Below, piece by piece: positions 16,458 through 26,084 of a stretch of 36,967 bases of DNA. Origin of the DNA: Clostridium sp. N3C (GTDB taxonomy: Bacteria > Bacillota > Clostridia > Clostridiales > Clostridiaceae). The stretch is from NCBI RefSeq assembly GCF_900095445.1, contig NZ_FMJL01000039.1, forward strand, positions 1 through 36,967, given 5' to 3'. A model generated the notes under the pieces. It saw nothing but the letters and a program-made list of their open reading frames with translations, did not search any database and had not been told where the DNA came from. A program made the translations under genes and the position numbers. How positions within the stretch are numbered: position 1 is the first letter of the stretch; every line of letters begins with the position of its first letter.

Positions 16458-17579
16458 TTACATTAATAAAAAATAACATAAAATTAACAGCACCGCCAAG
16501 AAAAATACATTCAGTAAGGTAAACACTCCAAGATAAGCTCCATTATTCTTTCCTTCTGTCTTACCATAATATTTGAAAGAAATTAAACTTGCCATAGAAG
16601 CAATTATAGTTCCAAGACCTCCTAAGTTAGTACCTATAATCAGCGTTGATATGTTATCGGTAAATCCAGAAAGAAGAATAGCTGCAGGAACATTACTGAT
16701 AACCTGACTAGCAAATACCGATGTAAGTAATTCTTGTCCCTGTATAACACTATTTAGCCAAAGATTGATTTCTGGAATCCGCTTCATATTGCCTATAAAT
16801 ACAAACAGAAAAATAAAAGTAAGTAATAGAGCATAATCTGCTTTTCCAATCATCCTTCGGTCCATAATAAAAACTACTAATAGTATCACTGCTCCTACTA
16901 TATATACTGAAATTAAATGAGTTACGCTTGTCAAAGCAAAGAGAAACAATAGAAAATAAATAAAAGTCTTACCTTTTTCTCTTGCTGTCAGTGTGGTTTG
17001 AGATTGTACCTTCACCTTGATGGATTTCTTGTCCATTAGTATTACAGAAGCTATTAATAATCCAATTAAAGAAAGTATAGCATAAGGCAACATCAATGAA
17101 ATGAAACCGCTCAAGGTCATACCGCTTAAGGAAAAGAGATATAAGTTCTGGGGATTGCCTATTGGAGTAAGCATACTGCCTAAATTACTTGCAATAGTCT
17201 CCAATACAATAATTCGAATCAAATACTTTTCCAGTGCTGCCATCACTAGTACATCAATGGTAAAGGGCACAAAGGTAATCAGTGCCACATCGTTGGTTAT
17301 AAGCATACTAAATCCAAAACATAGCAAAATCAAAACTAATGATAAACTGCGCACATTACTTGTGTTTTTCAACATCCAAGTTCCTATCATGGAAAATAGG
17401 CCTAGCCTGCGCAATCCAGCCATAACAATCATCAAACTTAACAAAATAATTAAGGTGTGAAAATCAATATAAGTAATATATTTATTGTCCAAAGGTACAA
17501 AGAACATAGATAAAAGAGCAAGTAAGAAAGATATGCATAACACTATTTCTTTTTTCATATAATTAAAGATTGATTTCAT
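16458..17579 (-). CDS. ArsB/NhaD/SLC13-superfamily anion permease
   Basis: 373 residues with about ten membrane helices. Two superfamily signatures stand out: ITNDVALITFVPF near 95-107 and a hairpin with TPIGNPQNLY near 138-147; the second-half hairpin has SNVPAAILL, with Asn and Pro at the expected site. It is short for the family (usually 400-450), mainly in loops; both halves are present. Members carry dicarboxylates, arsenite or exchange Na and H ions, and I cannot choose between them. AAAGGAG lies 10 bases before the ATG. It starts 25 bp after the MATE gene and so is probably co-transcribed with it. Confidence 0.85.
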   Translation of the reverse strand: MKSIFNYMKKEIVLCISFLLALLSMFFVPLDNKYITYIDFHTLIILLSLMIVMAGLRRLGLFSMIGTWMLKNTSNVRSLSLVLILLCFGFSMLITNDVALITFVPFTIDVLVMAALEKYLIRIIVLETIASNLGSMLTPIGNPQNLYLFSLSGMTLSGFISLMLPYAILSLIGLLIASVILMDKKSIKVKVQSQTTLTAREKGKTFIYFLLFLFALTSVTHLISVYIVGAVILLVVFIMDRRMIGKADYALLLTFIFLFVFIGNMKRIPEINLWLNSVIQGQELLTSVFASQVISNVPAAILLSGFTDNISTLIIGTNLGGLGTIIASMASLISFKYYGKTEGKNNGAYLGVFTLLNVFFLAVLLILCYFLLM

Positions 17580-17604
17580 CCTATAGTTACTCCTTTACTA
17601 ATAT

Positions 17605-18993
17605 TTAAGAACATAATTGCATTTGATTTTTTGCTATAGTTTTTAAATTTCTCTTATATTTAGAATAAACGTAATAAGAAAGTAATACAGTCAATACATC
17701 TGCCGTTACCTGGGACCAAACTATACCATACATTCCCATAAAATGATTAAGAATAAATAGCATTGGAATATTAAACACAGCCCATCTCATAATATTAAGG
17801 AACAAGGCTCTGTTGCCTTCCCCCAATCCTTGAAAGAGAAAAACCGTAAAGAAACTACAAAACATTAGTGGTGTTGCTAATACCCTTACTCTTAAGAAAT
17901 TAGTTCCTAGTGCTACTGTTTGCGCTTCTGCTATAAAAACATTCATAATTGATTTAGAAAAGATTTCGTACATAATTATACTTATGGCACTTACTATTAA
18001 ACCTATAGTTAGAGAATATTTAACAGTATCATCTACTCTCTTTTGCTTTTTAGCAGCATAGTTATATGCTACTATAGGCATCATAGCTTGACAAAGGCCT
18101 ATACCTACATTGAGAGGTAAGCGTTCTGCCTTTAACACTATTCCTATAGCTGCCATTGCAATATCATTATAAGCAACCATTAATTTACCAATAACAATAT
18201 AATCTATATCAAACAACAATGTCCCAACTGCTGATGGAATGCCAATATTAAGTATAGAAACAATACTTTTCCTTTCTGGTAGCCCTATTTTTATATTAAA
18301 ACTAATTACTGACCGCTTACGAATTTTATATATTACAGCAAAAAAATAGACACAAGATATGCAATTTGATATAAATGTAGCAATACCAACAGCTAATATT
18401 TCTTGCCCTTTAGGCATAATCACAAACATAAATAAGGGATCAAGACCTATATTAATTAATCCTCCTAAAGTAATACCAATTCCTGCTTCCTTACTAATGC
18501 CAACACTACGAAGCATATTTGACATTACATTTGAAAGCACTGTTGGTATGGCACCAAGCACAATTACACAAATTGCATACTGTTTTGCATAGATAAAGGT
18601 ATTTTCACTGGCACCAAGAAGATTAAGAATTGGATTCATAAATACAAGCATGCCAAAAGAAAACATAGCACTTATTAAAATTGAAAGATAGAATATAAAA
18701 GAAGATACTTTTTTTGCTTCATTCTGTCTATTTTCCCCAAGCAATCTTGATATTAGAGCACCTCCCCCAACGCCTGTAAGGCCTGAAAGAGATAAACAGA
18801 TATTAAAAACAGGAAGAATCAGTGAAGCCCCTGCAACCATATAAGGATTATTGGTCTTTCCAACAAAAAAAGTATCTGCAAGATTATAAATCAAAACAAT
18901 TATTTGACTGAATATGGTGGGAAGAGCCATAATTCTAATGGCTTTAAGCACCGGTAGATCTTCAAATATCTCCTTACTATTTGATTTAGACAT
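17605..18993 (-). CDS. MATE-family multidrug/organic cation exporter
   Basis: About 463 residues with twelve membrane helices. The N-terminal half has LPTIFSQIIVLIYNLADTFFVG and GVGGGALISRLLGE, the latter being the best-known MATE motif; GLGEGNRALFLNIMR and the corresponding helices repeat the pattern in the second half. Function by family: Na- or H-driven export of cationic drugs or metabolites. Two ATG codons two codons apart (18999, 18993) both follow AAGGAG; the spacing (10) favours 18993, and the alternative adds two residues. First gene of a two-gene unit with the SLC13-like permease. Confidence 0.92.
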   Translation of the reverse strand: MSKSNSKEIFEDLPVLKAIRIMALPTIFSQIIVLIYNLADTFFVGKTNNPYMVAGASLILPVFNICLSLSGLTGVGGGALISRLLGENRQNEAKKVSSFIFYLSILISAMFSFGMLVFMNPILNLLGASENTFIYAKQYAICVIVLGAIPTVLSNVMSNMLRSVGISKEAGIGITLGGLINIGLDPLFMFVIMPKGQEILAVGIATFISNCISCVYFFAVIYKIRKRSVISFNIKIGLPERKSIVSILNIGIPSAVGTLLFDIDYIVIGKLMVAYNDIAMAAIGIVLKAERLPLNVGIGLCQAMMPIVAYNYAAKKQKRVDDTVKYSLTIGLIVSAISIIMYEIFSKSIMNVFIAEAQTVALGTNFLRVRVLATPLMFCSFFTVFLFQGLGEGNRALFLNIMRWAVFNIPMLFILNHFMGMYGIVWSQVTADVLTVLLSYYVYSKYKRNLKTIAKNQMQLCS

Positions 18994-19263
18994 TATCATT
19001 CCACTCCTTAAGTTTATTATCAATATGTTTTATATACTCTAACATAAAAAATCATCCTCACAACCTCATCAGTTATGACGATGTTTTATACTGAAACCTA
19101 TTATTATTTTTTATTTATCAAAACTAAACTCTTTTTTAATGAGAAATATGAAGAACAGCTGAAAAATATTTGCCTTCGTAAATAATACATATCAATTCTA
19201 AACCATTAGCTTGTATTTTTCAAGGTATGGAAAATACTGCTTTCAACAAGGTCAAAAAATAAA

Positions 19264-19285
19264 AAAGCAGCTATAAGCCGACTTT
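19264..19285 (-). terminator. Probable terminator of the 110-residue gene
   Basis: On the minus strand AAAGTCGGC-TTATA-GCTGCTTT forms a short stem with one bulge and one G-U pair, followed by TTTTATTTTTT. It lies 17 bp after the stop at 19302. Confidence 0.5.
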
Positions 19286-19301
19286 AGATAATCATTAAGC
19301 T

Positions 19302-19634
19302 TTATTCCTTTTCTACAATATAAGCTTTCCCTCCTGCTGAATTAATCCTATTAATTACGCTTGAATACCCATAGTATTTCCATGCAACGCTCTCTTCAGC
19401 CACCCTCTCTTTAGTCTCCGTATCCGTATTAAGAAATACTGTTACATTTCTTTCTATCTGTGGAAAATAACAATCACATCCAAGCCATCCATGCTCACAG
19501 GGACTAAGTCCATTATCAATAGATGTAGTAGCCGCTACTGTAGTAGGTGGAAATATAGAACTGTATGCTCCTACAAAGTGTCTCTTAAAAAAACTATTCT
19601 TTTCGAGATTAGCCTCAATAATGCACTTATCCAT
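19302..19634 (-). CDS. Hypothetical 110-residue cysteine-containing protein
   Basis: I do not recognise this protein. It has no signal peptide or membrane segment. A Cys-rich centre (SPCEHGWLGCDCYFPQ) resembles a metal site, and the C-terminal part (AWKYYGYSSVINRINSAGGKAYIVE) looks like a regular alpha/beta fold. The ATG has only a weak GATGGA before it. It is isolated: the MATE gene starts 280 bp downstream in the same direction and a terminator lies between. It could also be the remnant of a longer gene. That it is coding at all is supported by normal-looking composition and the following terminator. Confidence 0.4.
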   Translation of the reverse strand: MDKCIIEANLEKNSFFKRHFVGAYSSIFPPTTVAATTSIDNGLSPCEHGWLGCDCYFPQIERNVTVFLNTDTETKERVAEESVAWKYYGYSSVINRINSAGGKAYIVEKE

Positions 19635-19721
19635 TCCATCAAGATTTATTTACATTAATATGTTTACTTAGAGAATTTTACTTTTTAATAATTAAAACTG
19701 ACAGATATTATTCCCTTACCT

Positions 19722-19770
19722 AAAAAGTAGCAAGGTAATTTTTATATAGAAAATTACCTTGCTACTTTTT
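19722..19770 (-). terminator. Strong terminator of the Hsp70/beta-CASP operon
   Basis: A perfect 21-bp stem (19722-19742 with 19750-19770) around loop TATATAG lies 5 bp past the stop of the beta-CASP gene. Both outer ends are T- or A-rich, so it can work in both directions. Confidence 0.9.
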
Positions 19771-19775
19771 TTATT

Positions 19776-21734
19776 CTATTTAAAATAATCCCGTATATAA
19801 CAGTGTATTTTATAATAATCCTCTCCGAAGCCTAAACATATTTCAACAGCTCTTTTATATTTGGGATTTGCCTTTAAATATCGTATTATTTTTTTATACA
19901 TAGAACTATAATCATTGAGATTATCTCCATGTTCAAGATATATTTCACCTTTTTCAATAATATCCTTGATTAAGGAAGATAAAAACTCCTCTTCTACTTC
20001 ATAAACAGCATTATCTATTGAAATCTCTGTTTTTTCATTGCTATCAATAGCCTCATTGATTGTTATATCATTTTCAATATGAGATAATTCCTTATTATTA
20101 ATTTCTGGCAGTATTTCCTCTGTTTCATTGACTATTCCAAGTCCATTACCGTGGATAGCCACTACATTTTTTGGTGAAAGCTCTGATATTAATTTAAATA
20201 TATCCTCTTTGCTAGCATGTGCTGATAATGGTATATCTAATACAATGTTATTGTTATCAATTAATTTATTTAATACATACTCACCATAGGACTCACTATT
20301 AATGTAACCGGTCTTAATAATTGCGATTTTTTTATCAGATTCTAGAATTTCCTTAATGTAATTAGCAGATGTACTATTTTCTGAAATCATACCGGAACTA
20401 GAAAGAATAATATCTGTATGTGCATAGGCGTTAAGCTTCATTTGTTGAGAATTTATATATTTTATATTGGAATTATAAATCTTTACGTTTTTCAGTAGGT
20501 TTTCATATACGAATGAAATTTTAGCGGCTAAACCATCTATTTTAATTCTGTATTTTTCTTCATTAATTAACATTGCTATTTCTTGTGTCCTACCAATAGC
20601 AAAGGATGGAATAAATATTTTATATCCTAACTCTAAAAGGATATCAATAAAATGTTTTAAAATTTCAGCTGCATCGTTAAATGATAGAGATTTATCTTTT
20701 AAACCGTATGTAGATTCAGTTATTAGACAAGCTAATCCTAGTTCCTGTATAGGTTTATAATTCTTAATACTTTCTATGTTCATTCCTGATACAATAGGTT
20801 GATCATGTAAACTAAAGTCACCGGTATAAAAAACATTTATATTATCAAAGGTAATTACATAACCTTCAGATCCCAATATATGGCCATTTTCAAAGGCTTT
20901 TATAGTAAACTCATCGCTTTTGAATTCTGATATAGGCTTAATTAATGGAAAATTAGGTATATCTAGAGTAACTTCTTCTATTAGTTTTTTAGTATATCTA
21001 TTTATAAATATTATCTCTGGAGATATTCCTGCATTAATTATATCCATTAAACTTCCATAATGGTCCAGATGAGCATGAGAAATTAGTAGCGCTTTAATAT
21101 CTGAAATCTCTATGTCATTATGTTCTAAAAAATCCATAAAATCCGAAGTGGAAATATGATAACAACCATATTCATTAACTTTTGCACCGCAATCAAAAAT
21201 AATAGAACCATATTCGGTTTTAAGGATGTTCATATTGTTGCCGATTTCCTTTGAGTAAGATATAACAGAATAGGACTTCTTTTCATTCATGTAAATATAG
21301 TTAAAAGATCCCTTATGTTCACTTACCCATATATTGGTCAAATTAGGTAACTCTCTTGAATTATTATTTTTTATTTTTTCTAATAAGTCTAATATTTTGT
21401 CTTCATATATCAAAGGGTTAGCTTTATTTGATTCTAAAAGGTTTAAGTAATACTTACACAAGGCTTCATTTTCAACTTTATTGTAAAGTATTGCTAAGGA
21501 TGTTATTAAATAATCATAGTTATTTTTCAAGTATTCTTCTTCAATCACCTTAATTATATTATTTATTTTCTCCCTTGAAATGTTACAATGGTATGTTCCA
21601 TATATAATATTTTCAAATTCTGTACAATCAGCTTCCATAGCTTTATTCAAATAAAACTGCTTTAATTGCTCATCATTAGCATTGATTATAAAACATTCTA
21701 ACAGCTCTATAACAGTGGAATCATTCAAATTCAA
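19776..21734 (-). CDS. Beta-CASP metallo-beta-lactamase nuclease with helical N-terminal extension
   Basis: 652 residues. Residues 1-125 are helical, TPR-like. The metallo-beta-lactamase core starts near 140: motif 1 Asp181, motif 2 HAHLDH at 220-225, motif 3 His285, motif 4 Asp306. The beta-CASP insert follows with motif A Glu340 (TESTYG), PSFAIGRTQE, SSSGM, motif B His506 (PLSAHAS) and motif C His528 (IHG). All metal ligands are present, so it should be an active two-zinc nuclease of the RNase J/CPSF73 class, acting on RNA or DNA. A 110-residue acidic then basic tail (545-652) is not part of the catalytic fold. Start is a TTG with GGGGGTGG before it; last gene of the operon, 35 bp after the previous stop. 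Confidence 0.88.
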   Translation of the reverse strand: MNLNDSTVIELLECFIINANDEQLKQFYLNKAMEADCTEFENIIYGTYHCNISREKINNIIKVIEEEYLKNNYDYLITSLAILYNKVENEALCKYYLNLLESNKANPLIYEDKILDLLEKIKNNNSRELPNLTNIWVSEHKGSFNYIYMNEKKSYSVISYSKEIGNNMNILKTEYGSIIFDCGAKVNEYGCYHISTSDFMDFLEHNDIEISDIKALLISHAHLDHYGSLMDIINAGISPEIIFINRYTKKLIEEVTLDIPNFPLIKPISEFKSDEFTIKAFENGHILGSEGYVITFDNINVFYTGDFSLHDQPIVSGMNIESIKNYKPIQELGLACLITESTYGLKDKSLSFNDAAEILKHFIDILLELGYKIFIPSFAIGRTQEIAMLINEEKYRIKIDGLAAKISFVYENLLKNVKIYNSNIKYINSQQMKLNAYAHTDIILSSSGMISENSTSANYIKEILESDKKIAIIKTGYINSESYGEYVLNKLIDNNNIVLDIPLSAHASKEDIFKLISELSPKNVVAIHGNGLGIVNETEEILPEINNKELSHIENDITINEAIDSNEKTEISIDNAVYEVEEEFLSSLIKDIIEKGEIYLEHGDNLNDYSSMYKKIIRYLKANPKYKRAVEICLGFGEDYYKIHCYIRDYFK

Positions 21735-21769
21735 AGAAATCCACCCCCTTTCTAAATATTTTTATTCCA

Positions 21770-23353
21770 TTACATAGGAGGTGCTACTCTGTCCGCCTTT
21801 TGAATAAGTTTATTTACCTCTTGTATGTAAATTCTGTAATCGCTATAGTTTTCAATTGTTCCTTTAATTGAATCTAAAGTTAATAAAATGGCTTTGCTCT
21901 TTACTGTAGAATATTCTATCAAAATTCCAATTACATCCAAGCAATTTCTTATGATGGATCTGCTAAGTTTTGTAGCAATAATATATTTTATCAATTCCAA
22001 AATATTATTTACAGAATGTGTTTCATTAACAAAATTATTAGAATACTGATCGCACATATACTTTAGTAAATCAGCATAATTTATTATGTCATTTAAATCT
22101 TCTGTTTCACCAATCTTGTTCATAAGGTAATTAACGAACAAAGCAAAGCAATCTTTCCTATATCTGAAAAATTGCGCAACAGTTTCTCTACCAAGGTACT
22201 CATCTTCAGATATAATTAAATCAAATACTTGATCCATATAATATGAAAGTAACTTTTTGTCTTTACTATCAACTTCAACAAAAAGCAAGCCAAGTTTTAT
22301 TCCAACTGTAAAATCTTCGTTGCTTGCCAACTCACTCCTTAAAAATCTTCGAGCTTTGGCCTTGTATATTTCATCATTTGAAAGTGCAGCCTTTTGTCCA
22401 ATTGTATAATATGTTTGAGATTTTACTGAGGATTGGGGGATATTATCTATATTTTCAATAAACTTATCAATGCCTATTTTAATTACCTCTGTATCTTTAA
22501 CTCCTTTGAAATAACTCAAAGTATTAGGTGATTTTTTACCAAAGTCCCATCCATTAAATAAAACATTGCTTTCCCTATTAACTCGTTTATTAAATTCAAA
22601 CTTAAACTCTGGACTTAAGGAATTAAGTAAAACCCCTTTCTTGAAATTCTCAAGATTCTCTTCTGACTTCATAAATTGGGAATTCATTATAGGTTTTGTC
22701 AGCAATTTATAATTGGCTGGATTATTCATAAAGGCGCTGGATCTTACTATTTTAATCAAATACTCAACGCTTTTTTCGCTTTGTGATGTAAGTATCATAT
22801 TAAGATAAGATCTTATTAAATCAATTTGCACATCCGGAAATAACCCAACTATTCGCCTATAGTTGTCCATCATAATAGAAATGTAATCCTCATAGCCTGT
22901 TTTTCCGCAGGCTTCAATTACTATCTTTAATTGTGTAGGCCATTCCCAGCCTGATGCTATATACTTTAAGGCTTGTTCTGATACTAAATATTTAGCGGTG
23001 AGGTCAACTAATGTATTCAATACCTCAACATTTCCATCAATATGGCCTTTAATGGTTCTTGAAGCATACAGCATAACTTCAGCCCCTAGGCCATCCATTT
23101 TATTCAATAGTTCCGATAATTCATCATATAATTTATCTGTACAGTTTCTAATATATTGTGTGTTATATGTATCACTAAAATCTTGAAAAATCTTAAAAAA
23201 TTCCTTTGCTTCCTCTTCAGTAAATTGATTATAAAATAATCCATCAGGATTTTTCTCATTAACAACTGCACCGGTTGTATTAATAGAAAAATCATCCTTT
23301 TCTTCTAATTGTAACTTTTTAGATATCTCCTTCATTTGTTCTTGCCAATTCAT
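21770..23353 (-). CDS. Large all-helical protein of unknown family in the Hsp70/beta-CASP operon
   Basis: 527 residues with no motif I recognise. From about residue 40 to the end it reads as repeated amphipathic helix pairs, with many Leu/Ile/Tyr and few Gly or Pro, as in an alpha-solenoid (HEAT- or TPR-like). There are no membrane segments and no HPD motif, so it is not a J-domain protein. Its ATG overlaps the Hsp70 stop by one base (TAATG), so the two are translationally coupled and are likely produced in fixed ratio. It may be the client adaptor or the sensor of the module; that is a guess from context. Confidence 0.6.
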   Translation of the reverse strand: MNWQEQMKEISKKLQLEEKDDFSINTTGAVVNEKNPDGLFYNQFTEEEAKEFFKIFQDFSDTYNTQYIRNCTDKLYDELSELLNKMDGLGAEVMLYASRTIKGHIDGNVEVLNTLVDLTAKYLVSEQALKYIASGWEWPTQLKIVIEACGKTGYEDYISIMMDNYRRIVGLFPDVQIDLIRSYLNMILTSQSEKSVEYLIKIVRSSAFMNNPANYKLLTKPIMNSQFMKSEENLENFKKGVLLNSLSPEFKFEFNKRVNRESNVLFNGWDFGKKSPNTLSYFKGVKDTEVIKIGIDKFIENIDNIPQSSVKSQTYYTIGQKAALSNDEIYKAKARRFLRSELASNEDFTVGIKLGLLFVEVDSKDKKLLSYYMDQVFDLIISEDEYLGRETVAQFFRYRKDCFALFVNYLMNKIGETEDLNDIINYADLLKYMCDQYSNNFVNETHSVNNILELIKYIIATKLSRSIIRNCLDVIGILIEYSTVKSKAILLTLDSIKGTIENYSDYRIYIQEVNKLIQKADRVAPPM

Positions 23354-25017
23354 TATAATTGCTCCTCCATAATTGCCGATTCAATAGTGTATTTTTCATT
23401 ATTATCTTGAAAAACAATTTCAAATTTAATTTGTTTGCTTTTGTTTATATCATAGAAAACTGTGAAAGGACGCCCCACTGCTTTAGGAGTTCGGAATTTT
23501 ATAGTATAAACATGATTTAACTTTCTTAATTGCCAATCATATTCATTTTTCCCTTCAAAAAGACGTATTTCCACACCATTTTGAGATTTAGTTTTAAAGG
23601 TATAATCTACTTTTTTGGCAACAGGTACAGCTTCTCCTGCTTTAATCAAAGTTAGAAGAGAACCATCTGCCATTTCCATCATAATGGAACGGGACATTTT
23701 ATCATTACTTTCTTCTTCTAGTTCCGGATACTTATTCAACAATGCGGCCCCCCTTGAAACTGCAAGATAAGGCTCGTCTGGAACAATAATAGGTCTTTTT
23801 AAAAGTTCATATAACATTGCCTCAACTGGGAAACATTTAGCCATACCACCGGTTAGGAATACATAGTCTATGCTAGATGAATCTATATTACTTTCTTGAA
23901 GCATGGAAATGATTAACTCTTCCACGTTTTTATTTTTTTCTTTTTCATCTTTATTTAATGCTTTTAAACCACTGCTTTTTACTAAGGGTTTGATAATATT
24001 TATAAACTCACTTACTGTTAGATAAAATCTAATAGTTTCCCCATTAACCGTTGTATTTAACTTCCAATCATCTGCGCTGGATATTTCATCGATCCAGTTA
24101 GAATTTTCATATACCTCAGCCTTTGATGAATAATTTTCTTCTTCAATATACCAACTAATATTAGCAGATAATTTTTCTTTAGCTGCACGAGCTGCTTTCA
24201 TTAATTCTATGTGGTCCTGATGGGTTAAATCCACATCATTTAAATATTTATTTTTAAGATATTCTGCTATTCTAATATCAAAATCTACTCCACCTATATT
24301 TTCACGATTTGGAACGCCTATTGAATCAAATTTAAGAGAATTATTTTTCCACAGCACATCTTCTATACAAATATCGCAGGTTCCTCCACCAATGTCTATA
24401 ACAAGTATTCTCTTTTTTTCCTTTAAATTAAGACACTTATCCTCATCTCTCTTGCTCATTTCACTATGTACATAACTTAATATTGCTGCCTTTGGTTCAG
24501 GGAATAATCTCACCTTACCTAATCCAGCTTTTTTAGCTGCCGTCGCTGTAGCTTCTATTTGGTTCGTATCAAAATTAGCAGGAACAGTAACACAAACATA
24601 GGCATCACTCAATACTTGCTTTGCTCTAGAATGACTAACGGCATACTGTAAAATTATTTGAGCTATATCCGTAGGGCTATATTTTTTGTCATCTATTGTA
24701 TAAACTCTTTGCTTTCCAATATCTCTTTTAGAGTTTTCTACATATCTAATAGTTTCATCTTTTGAACTAATTTCGTTTTTTAACTCCTCCGCCTCAGCAC
24801 CAACAGCAATTCTTCCGTTTTCCTTGAAATAAACTATTGAAGGCAACACTTCCCTCTTTCTTATGCTATTATCACCCTTCTGACCTATCTCTTGATCTTC
24901 TAATATAATTTGTCCATTTATATCAACACGTGAAATAGCAACAGCAGTATTTGTAGTTCCTAAATCAATACCAATACATTTCCTAGTTGGATCCATTGCT
25001 ACGTTATTATCTATCAT
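23353..25017 (-). CDS. Hsp70/DnaK-like ATPase lacking the C-terminal lid
   Basis: 554 residues. The actin-like ATPase domain has phosphate-1 GIDLGTTNTAVA (16-27), connect-1 LFPEPKAAIL (171-180), phosphate-2 VIDIGGGTCDI (206-216), IGGVDFD (241-247) and the adenosine motif FLTGGMAKCFPVE (387-399). After about residue 440 there is a beta-rich region the size of the DnaK substrate-binding sandwich, but no helical lid, so it is roughly 60-80 residues shorter than DnaK. An insertion near 288-325 is unusual. It is not the housekeeping dnaK: it lacks that operon context and the usual C-terminus. It starts 2 bp after the GrpE-like gene and overlaps the next one. Confidence 0.88.
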   Translation of the reverse strand: MIDNNVAMDPTRKCIGIDLGTTNTAVAISRVDINGQIILEDQEIGQKGDNSIRKREVLPSIVYFKENGRIAVGAEAEELKNEISSKDETIRYVENSKRDIGKQRVYTIDDKKYSPTDIAQIILQYAVSHSRAKQVLSDAYVCVTVPANFDTNQIEATATAAKKAGLGKVRLFPEPKAAILSYVHSEMSKRDEDKCLNLKEKKRILVIDIGGGTCDICIEDVLWKNNSLKFDSIGVPNRENIGGVDFDIRIAEYLKNKYLNDVDLTHQDHIELMKAARAAKEKLSANISWYIEEENYSSKAEVYENSNWIDEISSADDWKLNTTVNGETIRFYLTVSEFINIIKPLVKSSGLKALNKDEKEKNKNVEELIISMLQESNIDSSSIDYVFLTGGMAKCFPVEAMLYELLKRPIIVPDEPYLAVSRGAALLNKYPELEEESNDKMSRSIMMEMADGSLLTLIKAGEAVPVAKKVDYTFKTKSQNGVEIRLFEGKNEYDWQLRKLNHVYTIKFRTPKAVGRPFTVFYDINKSKQIKFEIVFQDNNEKYTIESAIMEEQL

Positions 25018-25019
25018 AT

Positions 25020-26084
25020 TTACTCATTCTCCTTCTTAATAATCGGTTTAATCATAGTTTCACCCATATATCTAAATCCAGGCTGATATACCGTTACTTT
25101 ATCCTCCAAATTTATAACTTGATTTTTTATTGTTTCATATTTCCTTTTCTCTTCCTCTGTTATTACAAATTCTTTTCCAATCATGTGGGCTTTAACAGTT
25201 CTAATACCTGCATTTTCTAAGGCTGAAAAGAAATTTTCAAGGGTACCGGCAATGTCAGCATCCAAATTATTCTGTCGTGATAAAAGATATAATTGGCCTA
25301 AAGGATATTCATAAGCTGGATCATTAAGTGACAACAATATATCTCTCATAGCATCCTTTTTTGCATATTCAACTTTTATCTCCAAATCATGTATTCTTCC
25401 TTCAAGATATTTAATCTCATTTTCATATTTTTCTTTAGCTATATCATTATCAGCATTAATTTCTTCTATTTCAGGTATAACTTTTGCACTTTCATTCTTT
25501 TCTTCTATAATATTTTGAAATTCATTGTTTACTTGTAATTCTGATATATCATATATTTCTCTTGCAAAATTAGGATAATCCACAGCATCAAAGAACTTAT
25601 AAAGTATTTCAAATGTAGCTTCAATTGCAAAATCCAATTGACTTAGTAATTCACCGCATTCATGCAAAACACCATTTGCAGATAACTTAGGTAAATACCA
25701 ACTAATCATAGTAAACTGTTTTTCAGTCATAAGATTATCAATTTCTTTTTCTTGCTGAAATTTGTCATCCGATATTTTTTTCAATTGAATTATGGATAAG
25801 TTTTTATACTTTCTAGCAATTAATGATAAAAACCACAATTCAGAAGTCATCTTTTTTACAAAAGTAATATTACGTATTTTTCTCGGATTTTTTTTGCCAT
25901 AGTCAAAGAATAACCTTGCTGCCCTGTAATACTCTATCTGTTCTCTTATATCTAAATCGTTAATCTTTACACTGGTATCAGATATCAAGGTCTTTGTTGC
26001 ATCAAGCAAAGTTTCACTATCCTGATCAATTACTGCAGCCATTTGTATTGCATACTTTAAAAAAATCTTTTTCGAATATTCCAT
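25020..26084 (-). CDS. GrpE-like protein with long helical N-terminal domain
   Basis: 354 residues. The first 180 are helical and match nothing I know. A coiled coil spans about 210-255, and the C-terminal 90 residues resemble GrpE: a helix with LENFFSALENAGI, then a beta-rich end with VYQPGFRYMGETMIKP, comparable to the GrpE wing. It is therefore likely the nucleotide-exchange partner of the Hsp70-like ATPase encoded 2 bp downstream. AAAGGA precedes the ATG. It is the first gene of the four-gene operon. The GrpE relation is by pattern only; the N-terminal part is novel to me. Confidence 0.7.
   Translation of the reverse strand: MEYSKKIFLKYAIQMAAVIDQDSETLLDATKTLISDTSVKINDLDIREQIEYYRAARLFFDYGKKNPRKIRNITFVKKMTSELWFLSLIARKYKNLSIIQLKKISDDKFQQEKEIDNLMTEKQFTMISWYLPKLSANGVLHECGELLSQLDFAIEATFEILYKFFDAVDYPNFAREIYDISELQVNNEFQNIIEEKNESAKVIPEIEEINADNDIAKEKYENEIKYLEGRIHDLEIKVEYAKKDAMRDILLSLNDPAYEYPLGQLYLLSRQNNLDADIAGTLENFFSALENAGIRTVKAHMIGKEFVITEEEKRKYETIKNQVINLEDKVTVYQPGFRYMGETMIKPIIKKENE

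Noticed and set aside
23353..25017. Hsp70-like gene as the housekeeping dnaK
   Set aside because: It lacks the helical lid and the hrcA-grpE-dnaK-dnaJ context, and its neighbours are unrelated to general heat shock.
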